A DNA stretch of 37,731 bases from an uncultured Lachnospiraceae bacterium. GTDB lineage: Bacteria > Bacillota > Clostridia > Lachnospirales > Lachnospiraceae. The number at the start of each line of letters is the position of its first letter. Position 1 is the first letter of the stretch. The DNA lies in contig CACYMJ010000024.1 in the NCBI GenBank assembly GCA_902775485.1, positions 1-37,731 on the forward strand, given 5' to 3'. The position numbers were made by a program, and so were the translations under genes. This document shows, piece by piece, positions 24,318 through 33,506 of the stretch. The notes below the pieces were generated by a model, which was not told the origin of the DNA, ran no database searches, and saw only the letters and a program-made list of their open reading frames with translations.

Positions 24318-26708
24318 ATGTTCAGTGTTGTAAAAAGAGACGGGGAATTAGCGGATTTTAACATCGCAAAGATCAACGATGCGATAATGAAGGCATTTAA
24401 TGCCTGCGAGAAACAGTATACAAATGATATGATCGATCTTCTCGCACTTCGCGTAACGGCCGATTTCCAGCCCAAGATGAAGGAGAACAAGATCCAGGTC
24501 GAGGATATCCAGGACAGTGTTGAGGTTGTACTGGAGCAGGCAGGTTACAATGAGGTAGCCAAGGCATATATCCTTTACCGCAAGCAGCGCGAGAAGATGC
24601 GCAACATGAAGTCAACGATCCTTGATTACAAGGATGTTGTCAACAGCTATGTTAAGGTTGAGGACTGGAGAGTCAAGGAGAATTCAACAGTGACTTATTC
24701 GGTCGGTGGACTCATCCTTTCCAATTCCGGTGCCGTTACAGCCAATTACTGGCTTTCCGAGATATATGATGAAGAGATCGCCGAGGCACACAGAAATGCG
24801 GATATCCATATCCACGATCTGTCAATGCTTACGGGTTATTGTGCGGGATGGTCACTTAAGCAGCTCATCCAGGAAGGTCTCGGAGGCATCAGCGGAAAGA
24901 TCACATCGGCACCCGCCGCACATCTGTCGGTTCTTTGCAACCAGATGGTCAATTTCCTCGGAATAATGCAGAACGAATGGGCAGGAGCCCAGGCTTTTTC
25001 ATCGTTCGATACATATCTTGCACCGTTTGTTAAGGTTGATAATCTTTCATACCGTGAGGTCAAGAAGTGCATAGAGTCATTCGTATACGGAGTCAACACC
25101 CCAAGCCGTTGGGGAACACAGGCACCGTTCTCGAACATCACTCTTGACTGGACCGTGCCTGCGGATCTTGCCGAACTTCCCGCACTCGTAGGCGGCAAAG
25201 AGATGGATTTTGCCTACAAGGACTGCAAGGCAGAGATGGATATGATCAACAAGGCGTTCATCGAGACGATGATCGAAGGTGATGCCAACGGAAGAGGATT
25301 CCAGTATCCCATTCCCACATATTCCATCACAAGGGATTTCGACTGGTCAGACACGGAGAACAACAGACTCCTCTTTGAAATGACGAGCAAGTATGGAACA
25401 CCGTACTTCTCAAACTATATCAATTCCGACATGGAGCCTTCGGATGTCCGCAGTATGTGCTGCAGACTCCGTCTTGACCTCAGGGAGCTTCGCAAGAAGA
25501 CGGGAGGCTTCTTCGGTTCCGGCGAGTCAACGGGCTCCGTCGGAGTTGTAACGATCAATATGCCCAGGATCGCATATCTTGCAACAGACAAGGATGATTT
25601 CTACAGAAGGCTTAACCGCATGATGGATATATCTGCAAGAAGCCTTAAGATAAAGCGCGGCGTCATCACGAAACTTCTCGATGAGGGATTATATCCTTAT
25701 ACGAAGAGATATCTCGGAAGTTTTGACAACCACTTCTCAACGATAGGACTTATCGGAATGAACGAGGTGGGACTTAATGCGAACTGGCTGCGTGCCGACA
25801 TGACCGATCCGAGAACACAGGAGTTTACGAAGGAAGTATTAAACCATATGCGCGAGAGGCTGTCGGATTATCAGGAACAGTACGGTGATCTTTACAATCT
25901 CGAAGCAACACCTGCCGAGTCAACGACATACCGTCTTGCCAAGCACGACAAAAAGCGCTGGCCGAACATCAAGACCGCAGGCCATCAGGGCGATACTCCG
26001 TACTATACGAATTCGTCACACCTTCCGGTTGACTTTACCGCGGATATATTCGATGCACTCGATATCCAGGACGAGCTTCAGACTCTCTATACAAGCGGAA
26101 CCGTTTTCCACGCGTTCCTCGGAGAGAAGCTTCCCGACTGGAAGGCAGCTGCAGCTCTTGTCCGTAAGATCGCGGAGAACTACAAGCTTCCGTACTATAC
26201 GCTCAGCCCTACATATTCGGTATGTAAGGAACACGGTTATCTCGCCGGCGAGGTCAAGACCTGTCCGGAGTGCGGAGCCACAACGGAAGTGTATTCGAGG
26301 ATCACGGGTTACTATCGTCCGGTTCAGAACTGGAACGACGGAAAGAGCCAGGAATACAAGAACAGGGTTGTTTACGATATCGCCAACAGCAGCATGAAAC
26401 GCCCGTTGACTGCGGTGGTCAAGATGTCCGGAACCGCTGAAAATTCAAAGGTTGAGGTTGAAAAGGTAGAGAACGTCAAGTATCTGTTCACGACCAAGAC
26501 CTGCCCGAACTGCAAACTTGCCAAGGAATATCTCAAGAATGAGAGTTATGTTCTGATAGATGCGGAAGAAAATACCGAACTCGCACAGCGCTACGGCGTG
26601 ATGCAGGCACCGACGCTCGTTGTTGTCAGCGGCGATAAGGTCAGGAAGTATGCAAACGCTTCCAATATCCGCAAATATGCACAGACAATGGATATGGTAA
26701 CGGTCTAG
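24318..26708 (+). CDS. nrdD: Class III anaerobic ribonucleotide reductase with fused C-terminal redoxin domain
   Basis: The 796-residue enzyme makes deoxynucleotides from ribonucleoside triphosphates without oxygen. Order: ATP-cone (about 1-95), ten-stranded barrel with Cys381/Cys382 (MCCRLRLD) and GVVTINMPRIA, a zinc site with Cys636, Cys649 and Cys652 visible, and the glycyl-radical loop RITGYYRPVQNWNDGK with Gly664. Residues about 715-796 add a glutaredoxin/thioredoxin-like domain with CPNC (Cys729, Cys732) and the cis-Pro loop APT. The position where formate-using enzymes carry Asn before GVVTLN is Ser here, fitting a redoxin-dependent type; this rests on visual alignment. GGGAG precedes ATG 24318. 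The activase gene nrdG is not adjacent, so it must be elsewhere. Paired NrdR boxes upstream indicate repression by NrdR. Confidence 0.95.
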   Translation: MFSVVKRDGELADFNIAKINDAIMKAFNACEKQYTNDMIDLLALRVTADFQPKMKENKIQVEDIQDSVEVVLEQAGYNEVAKAYILYRKQREKMRNMKSTILDYKDVVNSYVKVEDWRVKENSTVTYSVGGLILSNSGAVTANYWLSEIYDEEIAEAHRNADIHIHDLSMLTGYCAGWSLKQLIQEGLGGISGKITSAPAAHLSVLCNQMVNFLGIMQNEWAGAQAFSSFDTYLAPFVKVDNLSYREVKKCIESFVYGVNTPSRWGTQAPFSNITLDWTVPADLAELPALVGGKEMDFAYKDCKAEMDMINKAFIETMIEGDANGRGFQYPIPTYSITRDFDWSDTENNRLLFEMTSKYGTPYFSNYINSDMEPSDVRSMCCRLRLDLRELRKKTGGFFGSGESTGSVGVVTINMPRIAYLATDKDDFYRRLNRMMDISARSLKIKRGVITKLLDEGLYPYTKRYLGSFDNHFSTIGLIGMNEVGLNANWLRADMTDPRTQEFTKEVLNHMRERLSDYQEQYGDLYNLEATPAESTTYRLAKHDKKRWPNIKTAGHQGDTPYYTNSSHLPVDFTADIFDALDIQDELQTLYTSGTVFHAFLGEKLPDWKAAAALVRKIAENYKLPYYTLSPTYSVCKEHGYLAGEVKTCPECGATTEVYSRITGYYRPVQNWNDGKSQEYKNRVVYDIANSSMKRPLTAVVKMSGTAENSKVEVEKVENVKYLFTTKTCPNCKLAKEYLKNESYVLIDAEENTELAQRYGVMQAPTLVVVSGDKVRKYANASNIRKYAQTMDMVTV

Positions 26709-26766
26709 GCCGTACTTGGGCTGATCTGTTGCAAAGAGCGGGTAAATGTGAGAACAGTGTATGTAT

Positions 26767-26793
26767 GGGAGCCCGGCTGGGCTCCCTGTTTTC
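26767..26793 (+). terminator. Terminator-like hairpin between nrdD and pyrF
   Basis: A perfect 8-bp stem GGGAGCCC/GGGCTCCC (26767-26774, 26779-26786) with loop GGCT, followed by TGTTTTCTT. The pyrF ribosome site starts just after it and no promoter is visible between, so it may attenuate rather than fully end transcription. Confidence 0.7.
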
Positions 26794-26809
26794 TTGAAGG
26801 AGACAGTTA

Positions 26810-27739
26810 ATGATTTCAAAACTCATCGACCGGATTAAGAAAAAAGACGCACCCATAGTAGTGGGACTCGACCCTATGTTATCGTACATCCCGAAGAAAA
26901 TAACGGATGAGGCTGTAGCACAGCACGGAGAAAGCCTTGAAGCCGCGGCGGATGCCATTTTGCGATACAACAAGGCGCTTGTGGATGCATTTTACGATCT
27001 TGTTCCTGCCGTAAAACCGCAGATCGCCATGTACGAACAGTTCGGGATCCCGGGTCTTAAAGCTTTCATCGAAACAGTCGACTACTGCAGGCAGAAGGAT
27101 CTTGTCGTTATCGGGGACATAAAGCGCGGTGACATCGGATCGACAAGTGCCGCTTATGCGAGCGCACACCTCGGAAAGGTTGAGGTCGGCAGCACAAAGC
27201 TTACCGCATTCGATGAGGACTTCTGTACGGTCAATCCGTATCTTGGTTCCGACGGTGTCAAGCCGTTCATAGATGCATGCAATGAGTATGACAGAGGTAT
27301 ATTCGTGCTCGTCAAGACGAGCAACCCTTCAAGCGGCGAACTTCAGGACCGGGTGCTTCACGATGAGGATTCAACGGTATACGAGGCTGTCGGATTCAAG
27401 GTAAACGAGTGGGCAAAACTGTCAATGGACGGCACCTACAGTAACGTCGGTGCGGTTGTGGGCGCAACGTATCCGAAGATGGGCGAGATTCTCCGGCGCA
27501 TCATGCCCAAGTCATTCATACTCGTTCCCGGATACGGAGCACAGGGAGGTACCGGCAAGGACTTAAAACCGTTCTTCAATTCCGACGGACTCGGTGCGAT
27601 CGTCAACAGTTCCCGCGGCATTATCGCGGCATACAAAAAGGACAAATATGCGAACTTCGGTGAGGACGGATTTGCGGATGCGGCACGCGCTGCAGTCCTC
27701 GACATGAAGGAAGACATACGCGTAAATGCGTTCTCATAG
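26810..27739 (+). CDS. pyrF: Orotidine-5'-phosphate decarboxylase (long form)
   Basis: The 309-residue protein matches the longer OMP decarboxylase subfamily, which catalyses the last step to UMP. The catalytic motif DIKRGDIGST places Lys105 between Asp103 and Asp108; VVGATYPKMG and LVPGYGAQGG form the phosphate end of the barrel. GAAGGAGA lies before ATG 26810. It is followed 69 bases later by pyrE, so the two final UMP steps are together. No PyrR-type attenuator was recognised upstream. Confidence 0.95.
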   Translation: MISKLIDRIKKKDAPIVVGLDPMLSYIPKKITDEAVAQHGESLEAAADAILRYNKALVDAFYDLVPAVKPQIAMYEQFGIPGLKAFIETVDYCRQKDLVVIGDIKRGDIGSTSAAYASAHLGKVEVGSTKLTAFDEDFCTVNPYLGSDGVKPFIDACNEYDRGIFVLVKTSNPSSGELQDRVLHDEDSTVYEAVGFKVNEWAKLSMDGTYSNVGAVVGATYPKMGEILRRIMPKSFILVPGYGAQGGTGKDLKPFFNSDGLGAIVNSSRGIIAAYKKDKYANFGEDGFADAARAAVLDMKEDIRVNAFS

Positions 27740-27808
27740 TATTATTATGCTCGATCAGGCGCACATTTGCTCGAAAACGCGCTCTCGCTTGACAGATAAG
27801 GAGATAAC

Positions 27809-28483
27809 ATGCAGCAGTATAAACAGGATTTCATAGAATTCATGGTCGCATCCGACGTTTTAAAGTTCGGCGACTTCACTTTAAAGAGCGGGCGCAAGTC
27901 CCCGTTTTTCATGAATGCGGGCGCATATGTGACCGGCAGCGCTTTAAAGGATCTCGGCCGCTATTACGCAAAGGCCATCCACGAAAAGTACGGTGACGAT
28001 TTTGACATATTATTCGGTCCCGCATACAAGGGCATACCGCTTGCGGTAACGTGTGCGATAGCGTTTGACGAGCTGTACGGTAAGCAGGTAAGGTACTGCT
28101 CGAACCGCAAGGAGATCAAGGATCACGGCGATAAGGGAATATTGCTCGGAAGCGGTATGAAGGACAGCGACAGGGTCGTTATCATCGAAGACGTCACGAC
28201 ATCGGGCAAGTCGATCGAAGAGACTTTCCCGATAATCAAGGCGCAGGGAAATGTTAACATAGTCGGCCTGATGGTATCGCTTGACCGTATGGAGGTCGGA
28301 CTCGAGGGAAAAAAGAGTGCGCTTTCGGAGATAGAGGATCGTTACGGTTTCCCGACCGGGGCAATAGTTACCATGGCCGAGGTCACCGAATATCTTCACG
28401 GCCGAAACGTCGGAGGCAGGGTCGTGATAGATGATCAGATCAAGGCGGCCATAGACGAGTATTACAGGACATACGGAGCTTAA
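27809..28483 (+). CDS. pyrE: Orotate phosphoribosyltransferase
   Basis: This 224-residue type I phosphoribosyltransferase joins orotate and PRPP to form OMP. The PRPP-binding motif VVIIEDVTTSGKS (about 123-135, acidic pair Glu127/Asp128) and the N-terminal FTLKSGRKSPFFMN segment are typical of OPRT. AAGGAGA precedes ATG 27809. It lies between pyrF and a small membrane protein gene that begins right after its stop. Confidence 0.95.
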   Translation: MQQYKQDFIEFMVASDVLKFGDFTLKSGRKSPFFMNAGAYVTGSALKDLGRYYAKAIHEKYGDDFDILFGPAYKGIPLAVTCAIAFDELYGKQVRYCSNRKEIKDHGDKGILLGSGMKDSDRVVIIEDVTTSGKSIEETFPIIKAQGNVNIVGLMVSLDRMEVGLEGKKSALSEIEDRYGFPTGAIVTMAEVTEYLHGRNVGGRVVIDDQIKAAIDEYYRTYGA

Positions 28484-28822
28484 ATGGGAAAGCCTGTCAA
28501 GATCAGAAAAAAGAAGAGTTTCATGTTCACAACCCGGCATTATTCCTTTATGAGCATCATCGGAATACTGATCGGGCTGTTTTGCGCCCTGGTGATAGCA
28601 ACCATGGTTTTGTTCAGCTACCGTAACGAAGGAAACATACAGGCAAGCTTCGGAGGAGTCGGGCTGTTCTCCGCATGTCTTAATATCATCGCGATCATCT
28701 GCTCTTCCATAAGCATTAACGAGCGTGATGTCTATATCACTCCGGGGATAGTCGGGATAGTATTAAACGGCGTAACACTCCTTGCCTGGATAGTAATGAT
28801 GATCCTTGCGTTTATCGCATAG
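28484..28822 (+). CDS. Small integral membrane protein of unknown function
   Basis: The 112-residue protein has a Lys-rich N-terminus and three hydrophobic segments (about 21-45, 58-77 and 88-111). I recognise no catalytic motif. Similar three-span proteins of about 100 residues occur in Lachnospiraceae, but I cannot name the family with certainty. ATG 28484 follows the pyrE stop with no gap, and GGAG is five bases upstream inside pyrE, so it is co-translated with pyrE. The next gene starts 19 bases later. Confidence 0.75.
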   Translation: MGKPVKIRKKKSFMFTTRHYSFMSIIGILIGLFCALVIATMVLFSYRNEGNIQASFGGVGLFSACLNIIAIICSSISINERDVYITPGIVGIVLNGVTLLAWIVMMILAFIA

Positions 28823-28841
28823 GAATATAAAAGAGGAAAAG

Positions 28842-30923
28842 ATGACTGAAGATAATGAACTGTTAAATGAACGCTACGTGCTGGCGATGGAAAGGATACG
28901 GCAGATTCGCGGTGAAGATACTCCGGCAGTCGGTGCGTATTTTGATCGGTGCTCGGAATTTCTTACCGGACTGTCGGGGATACTTGAGCGTGCCCTGTCG
29001 GGAAAGATAAGCGAAGTTTCGACACAGGATCTTGCTGCGGAAAACCGCAGGCTTTACGAAGACATCCTTCCGGAAAACTACGAAAAAAGTTTTGCCAATC
29101 CCGATCATATGAGTGCCGTCCTTGAAGATTCGGACATTGCCGACAGCGGAAAGATGGCACAGTATCTGTCATTTCTGTATGCCGAGATCCGCGGTCTTAT
29201 CGGATACGCATACGAGGGAAACAAAGAGATATTTACGATATTCGCGGAACTGTTCATCGAGATCTGCACGCTGTTTCGGCATGCCTCGCTTGACGATGCT
29301 ATTCCGAAGGCAGAGAGCATCCGGCAGATCATAGCATCTTTTGAAAGTGATAATTGCGACATCATCATCCCCGATGATGTGGCCCATAAGGTAGATGCAT
29401 CATACGGTTTTCTCAGGAACATAGTTTGTGGAGAGGATCTTTCGTCAGAGAGGTTTTTGTATCTGTCGGGCGAATACGTTACCGACAACGAGATAAGGAC
29501 CGCAAGGTTTTTGAACACTCTTTCCGAAGAACAGATACGATCCATGGCCGATACTTTCACGGAAGGCTACCGCATCGGTTTTGTAAAGGCGGGTAAGCCC
29601 ATTGATAAAAAAACAAGCGCCATCATCCGTTACAGTCTCGGGTTTGAAAGAGTCGTAAGGGCGGCTGTTGAAAACTTTAAAAAGATGGGACTTGAATCGG
29701 TCATATACAGGGCAGGCTCAGTCTCACTCACAAGATCTTCATCGGGCAGGGTCGGGTTCTACGGTGCGATACCAAACAGGCAGTACGATTACGATCACAA
29801 GGATGATCAGGCGATATACATCGACGGGGATTTTATAACAAGAAAACTCGAGGTCCTTACGGCTTCGTATGAGGAGAATAAGAGCCTCGCGAATACACAT
29901 GCGGGTCCTGCCGTCATGGAGGTTTTCGGATATGAGCCGTTTACGCCGAAGGTAAAGGCGGCCGCGATCTCGCATACCGACAGGACACAGAAACTGATCG
30001 TGGATTATGCTTCAAAAGCTTCGGAGATCATAAACAGATATATCATCGGCGAAGAGAGAAGCTTTACGATAATCGCATACCCGATCCCCGAGATCGGAAA
30101 GGATTATGAAAAGATATTTGCCGATACGGTCAGGTTAAACACTCTTCCCTATGACAGATACGAGCGGATCCAGCAGCTGATGATAGATGCGCTCGACGGT
30201 GCCGGATGCGTCAGGATAAAGGGGAAGGGTGACAATCATACCGACCTTACCGTTTCGCTCGCCGCTCTTTCCAATCCCGCAAAACAGACAAGGTTTGAAA
30301 ACTGCGTTGCGGATGTCAACATCCCGGTCGGAGAGGTATTTACCAGCCCCGTGCTTTCGGGAACGAGGGGTGTGCTCAATGTTACGAAGGTTTTCCTTAA
30401 CGGGCTTTTATACAAAAATCTTACGATCACCTTCAACGACGGCATGATCACGGACTACACATGTGATAATTACGAAAATGAAGATGATAACAAAAAGTTC
30501 ATAAAGGACAACATCCTTCATAAGCATGATACGCTTCCGATGGGAGAATTTGCCATCGGAACGAACACAACCGCATACCGTATGGGAAGGCAGTATAACA
30601 TCGAGGGCCTTCTGCCGATCCTTATCGCCGAGAAAACAGGCCCCCATTTTGCCGTCGGCGATACATGTTACTCTCACGAGGAGGATGTGAAGGTATACAA
30701 TCCCGACGGGAAGGAGATCATAGCAAGGGAAAATGAGGTGAGCGCAAAGCGATGCGACAGTCCCAAGGATGCGTATTTCCAGTGCCACACCGATATTACC
30801 ATTCCGTATGATGAACTGTTGTATATACGTGCCGTAACGGATGACGGATATGTTTCGATCATCGAAGACGGACTGTTTGCGCTTCCGGGCACGGAGGAAC
30901 TTAACGGACCGCTTCGCGGCTGA
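28842..30923 (+). CDS. M29-family aminopeptidase with long N-terminal extension
   Basis: The C-terminal half of this 693-residue protein matches the M29 (thermophilic, AmpS/AmpT) metallo-aminopeptidases. Likely metal ligands are Glu498 (IPVGEVFTSP), Glu569 (MGEFAIGTN), His602 (GPHFAVGDT), His649 and Asp651 (CHTDI). Typical M29 enzymes are about 410 residues, so roughly 250 residues at the N-terminus are extra; that part is helical, acidic and has no motif I recognise. It should trim peptides in the cytoplasm. I chose ATG 28842 with GAGGAAAAG upstream; an in-frame ATG at 28806 lies inside the preceding gene. A WYL regulator follows after 13 bases. Confidence 0.8.
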   Translation: MTEDNELLNERYVLAMERIRQIRGEDTPAVGAYFDRCSEFLTGLSGILERALSGKISEVSTQDLAAENRRLYEDILPENYEKSFANPDHMSAVLEDSDIADSGKMAQYLSFLYAEIRGLIGYAYEGNKEIFTIFAELFIEICTLFRHASLDDAIPKAESIRQIIASFESDNCDIIIPDDVAHKVDASYGFLRNIVCGEDLSSERFLYLSGEYVTDNEIRTARFLNTLSEEQIRSMADTFTEGYRIGFVKAGKPIDKKTSAIIRYSLGFERVVRAAVENFKKMGLESVIYRAGSVSLTRSSSGRVGFYGAIPNRQYDYDHKDDQAIYIDGDFITRKLEVLTASYEENKSLANTHAGPAVMEVFGYEPFTPKVKAAAISHTDRTQKLIVDYASKASEIINRYIIGEERSFTIIAYPIPEIGKDYEKIFADTVRLNTLPYDRYERIQQLMIDALDGAGCVRIKGKGDNHTDLTVSLAALSNPAKQTRFENCVADVNIPVGEVFTSPVLSGTRGVLNVTKVFLNGLLYKNLTITFNDGMITDYTCDNYENEDDNKKFIKDNILHKHDTLPMGEFAIGTNTTAYRMGRQYNIEGLLPILIAEKTGPHFAVGDTCYSHEEDVKVYNPDGKEIIARENEVSAKRCDSPKDAYFQCHTDITIPYDELLYIRAVTDDGYVSIIEDGLFALPGTEELNGPLRG

Positions 30924-30936
30924 TAAGAGGACGGAT

Positions 30937-31926
30937 ATGCCTAAGGGATCAAATCAGAAACTGAAACTTTATTATCTGGCGAAGATCATGATGAGCCGGA
31001 CGGACGATGAACACGGACTTACCATGCCCGAGATCAAGGAGGCCCTTGAGGAGTACGGAGTCAGCGCGGACCGCAAGAGTCTTTATGATGATTTTGAGGC
31101 CCTGCGTATTCTCGGCATCGATGTTTACTCCGACAAGGAAGGTAAAAAATATCTGTACAAGGTCGGCAAAAAACAGTTTGAGATCGCGGAGCTCAAGCTC
31201 CTTGTGGATGCGATACAGTCATCGAAGTTCATCACCGAAAAAAAATCCGCCGAACTGATCGGTAAACTGACACAGCTTGTAAGCGATCATGAAGCGGCAC
31301 AGCTTAAGCGCCAGGTCGTGGTTCACGGCCGTATCAAGACGATGAATGAAAGTATCTACTACATCATCGACGACATACACTATGCCATCAGCCGCAACAG
31401 AAAGATAAGGTTTGAATATCTGCGGTGGAACCTGAAAAAGGAGATGGAAAGGCGGCGCGAGGAACCTTACGAGGTAAGCCCCTGGGCTCTTATATGGGAT
31501 GATGAGAATTATTATCTTGTCGGATACGATGAAAAGGATGAGATGATCAAACACTACCGTGTCGACAAGATGCGCAGTATAACCGCGACGGAAGAGATGC
31601 GAAGCGGACGCGAGGCTTTTGAGAGGATCGATCTTGCCGCATATTCCAGGATGAACTTCGCAATGTTTTCCGGACAGGAGGTCAGGGTCAGACTCAGGTT
31701 TAAAAATGAACTCGTCGGGATCATGCTCGACCGCTTCGGATCCGAGATCGCGATAATGCCCGAAGAGGACGGATACTCTTCAACGAGCGTGAACGTTGCA
31801 CTCTCTGACCAGTTCCTCGGATGGATCTTCTCACTCGGCCCCGATGTGGTCATAACCGGCCCCGATGAGGTTGTAAAAAGGTTTGCCGACGAGATACGCG
31901 CAATGGGAAAAATATACGGTCTGTGA
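30937..31926 (+). CDS. WYL-domain transcription regulator
   Basis: The 329-residue protein has an N-terminal winged helix (about 10-75, LTMPEIKEALEEYGVSADRKSLYDDFEAL) and a WYL domain (about 145-235) with EVSPWALIWDDENYYLVGYD and HYRVDKM, then a WCX-type C-terminal region. WYL regulators sense small or nucleic acid ligands; the ligand and targets here are unknown. ATG 30937 follows AAGAGG by six bases; an in-frame upstream start lies within the aminopeptidase gene. Its TGA stop also forms part of the extended -10 of the purine operon, which starts 38 bases later. Confidence 0.88.
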   Translation: MPKGSNQKLKLYYLAKIMMSRTDDEHGLTMPEIKEALEEYGVSADRKSLYDDFEALRILGIDVYSDKEGKKYLYKVGKKQFEIAELKLLVDAIQSSKFITEKKSAELIGKLTQLVSDHEAAQLKRQVVVHGRIKTMNESIYYIIDDIHYAISRNRKIRFEYLRWNLKKEMERRREEPYEVSPWALIWDDENYYLVGYDEKDEMIKHYRVDKMRSITATEEMRSGREAFERIDLAAYSRMNFAMFSGQEVRVRLRFKNELVGIMLDRFGSEIAIMPEEDGYSSTSVNVALSDQFLGWIFSLGPDVVITGPDEVVKRFADEIRAMGKIYGL

Positions 31927-31932
31927 TATAAT
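31924..31932 (+). promoter_or_regulatory. Extended -10 promoter of the purine operon
   Basis: TGA (the WYL stop codon) plus TATAAT (31927-31932) makes an extended -10, 32 bases before purE. No PurR box or purine riboswitch fits in the space after it. Confidence 0.6.
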
Positions 31933-31964
31933 CATTTTATTCTATGTTTTGAAAGGAAATCGAT

Positions 31965-32471
31965 ATGGCTACAGTATCTATAGTGATGGGTTCCGATTCG
32001 GATATGAAGGTTATGAGCAAGGCGGCCGAGATACTCGACTCTTTCGGCATCGGGTCGGAGATGAGGATAATATCCGCACACAGGGAGCCTGATGTGTTTT
32101 TTGAATATGCCCGCAGTGCAAAGGACAGGGGCATCAAGGTCATCATTGCCGGAGCCGGAATGGCAGCGCATCTTCCCGGTATGTTCGCGGCGATCTTTCC
32201 GCTTCCGGTCATCGGAGTTCCGATGCATACGACATCACTCGGAGGAAGAGACAGTCTGTACTCCATAGTTCAGATGCCTTCGGGGATCCCGGTTGCAACG
32301 GTCGCGATCGACGGAGCCAAAAATGCGGCTCTTCTTGCACTTCGTATTCTGGCGGTTGGGGATGATGAGCTTTTGGCAAAACTGGAGAAGTACTCGCAGG
32401 AGATGAAGGCTGAGGTTGAGGCAAAGGATGCAAGGCTTGCCAAGGTCGGTTATAAAGAATATTCCAAATAG
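31965..32471 (+). CDS. purE: N5-carboxyaminoimidazole ribonucleotide mutase
   Basis: The 168-residue protein is class I PurE: SIVMGSDSDMKVM at the N-terminus, ISAHREPD with the catalytic His, and GAGMAAHLPG with GVPMHTTSLGGRDSLYSIVQMPSG. It rearranges N5-CAIR to CAIR in purine synthesis. GAAAGGAA precedes ATG 31965. It is first in a purE-purM-purN-purD operon. Confidence 0.96.
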   Translation: MATVSIVMGSDSDMKVMSKAAEILDSFGIGSEMRIISAHREPDVFFEYARSAKDRGIKVIIAGAGMAAHLPGMFAAIFPLPVIGVPMHTTSLGGRDSLYSIVQMPSGIPVATVAIDGAKNAALLALRILAVGDDELLAKLEKYSQEMKAEVEAKDARLAKVGYKEYSK

Positions 32472-32480
32472 GAGATGATT

Positions 32481-33506
32481 ATGGACTACAGATCAGCAGG
32501 AGTTGATATCGAGGCCGGATACAGATCGGTCGAACTTATCAAAGGATTTGTGAAGGAGACCGTAAGGCCTGAGGTAATAGGCGGACTCGGGGGATTTGCC
32601 GGAGCGTTCTCCATGGAGAAGTTTAAGAACATGGAAGAGCCGGTTCTCGTTTCGGGTACCGACGGATGCGGAACAAAGGTAAAGCTGGCGTTCCTTATGG
32701 ACAAGCACGATACGATAGGCATAGATGCCGTGGCAATGTGTGTCAACGACATAGTATGCGGAGGAGCGGAACCGCTGTTCTTTCTGGATTATATCGCCTG
32801 CGGCAAAAACTATCCCGAGAAGATAGCATCTATCGTAAAGGGTGTTGCCGAAGGATGCAAAATGGCAGGCTGTTCTCTTGTCGGAGGAGAGACTGCGGAG
32901 CATCCCGGACTTATGCCGGAGGATGAGTATGATCTGGCAGGATTTGCGGTTGGCATTATCGACAAAAAAGATATCATCGACGGAAGCACTCTTTGCGAAG
33001 GCGATGTTCTTATAGGACTTGCTTCATCCGGAGTTCACTCAAACGGTTTTTCACTCGTACGAAAGGTATTTGAGATGAGCCGCAAGAGCCTTGATACGTA
33101 TTATGAAGAACTTGGAGGAAAGCTCGGAGACGTACTGCTTACCCCGACCAGGATATACGTTGCCGCTCTAAGGAGCGCGATCAACTCGGGCATTAAGTTA
33201 AAAGCATGCAGCCACATAACCGGAGGGGGATTTTACGAAAACGTTCCCCGTATGCTCCGGGAAGGGACTCATGCGGTGATAGAGAAGGATTCGTATGAAA
33301 TTCCCCCGATCTTCGAACTTATGAAAAAACGCGCCGGTCTTGACGAGAAGATGATGTACAACACATTCAATATGGGAATGGGAATGGTTGTGGCTGTCTC
33401 TGCCGGTGATGCGCAAAAAGCGGTTGAATGCTTCAACGCGGCCGGTGAGAAGGCCTGTGTGATAGGCAGGATCACGGAGGGAGAAAAGGGAGTGACCTTA
33501 TGTTGA
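32481..33506 (+). CDS. purM: Phosphoribosylformylglycinamidine cyclo-ligase (AIR synthetase)
   Basis: The 341-residue protein matches Pur[56 protein letters not shown] and [14 protein letters not shown]. It closes FGAM to AIR using ATP. ATG 32481 lies six bases after GGAG (32471-32474); ATG 32475 touches that site and is less likely. It overlaps purN by seven bases. Confidence 0.96.
   Translation: MDYRSAGVDIEAGYRSVELIKGFVKETVRPEVIGGLGGFAGAFSMEKFKNMEEPVLVSGTDGCGTKVKLAFLMDKHDTIGIDAVAMCVNDIVCGGAEPLFFLDYIACGKNYPEKIASIVKGVAEGCKMAGCSLVGGETAEHPGLMPEDEYDLAGFAVGIIDKKDIIDGSTLCEGDVLIGLASSGVHSNGFSLVRKVFEMSRKSLDTYYEELGGKLGDVLLTPTRIYVAALRSAINSGIKLKACSHITGGGFYENVPRMLREGTHAVIEKDSYEIPPIFELMKKRAGLDEKMMYNTFNMGMGMVVAVSAGDAQKAVECFNAAGEKACVIGRITEGEKGVTLC

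Noticed and set aside
26709-26809. PyrR-type attenuator before pyrF
   Set aside because: No PyrR binding loop consensus or convincing antiterminator was found.
31933-31964. ZTP or guanine riboswitch before purE
   Set aside because: The leader is about 30 bases, too short for any known purine aptamer.
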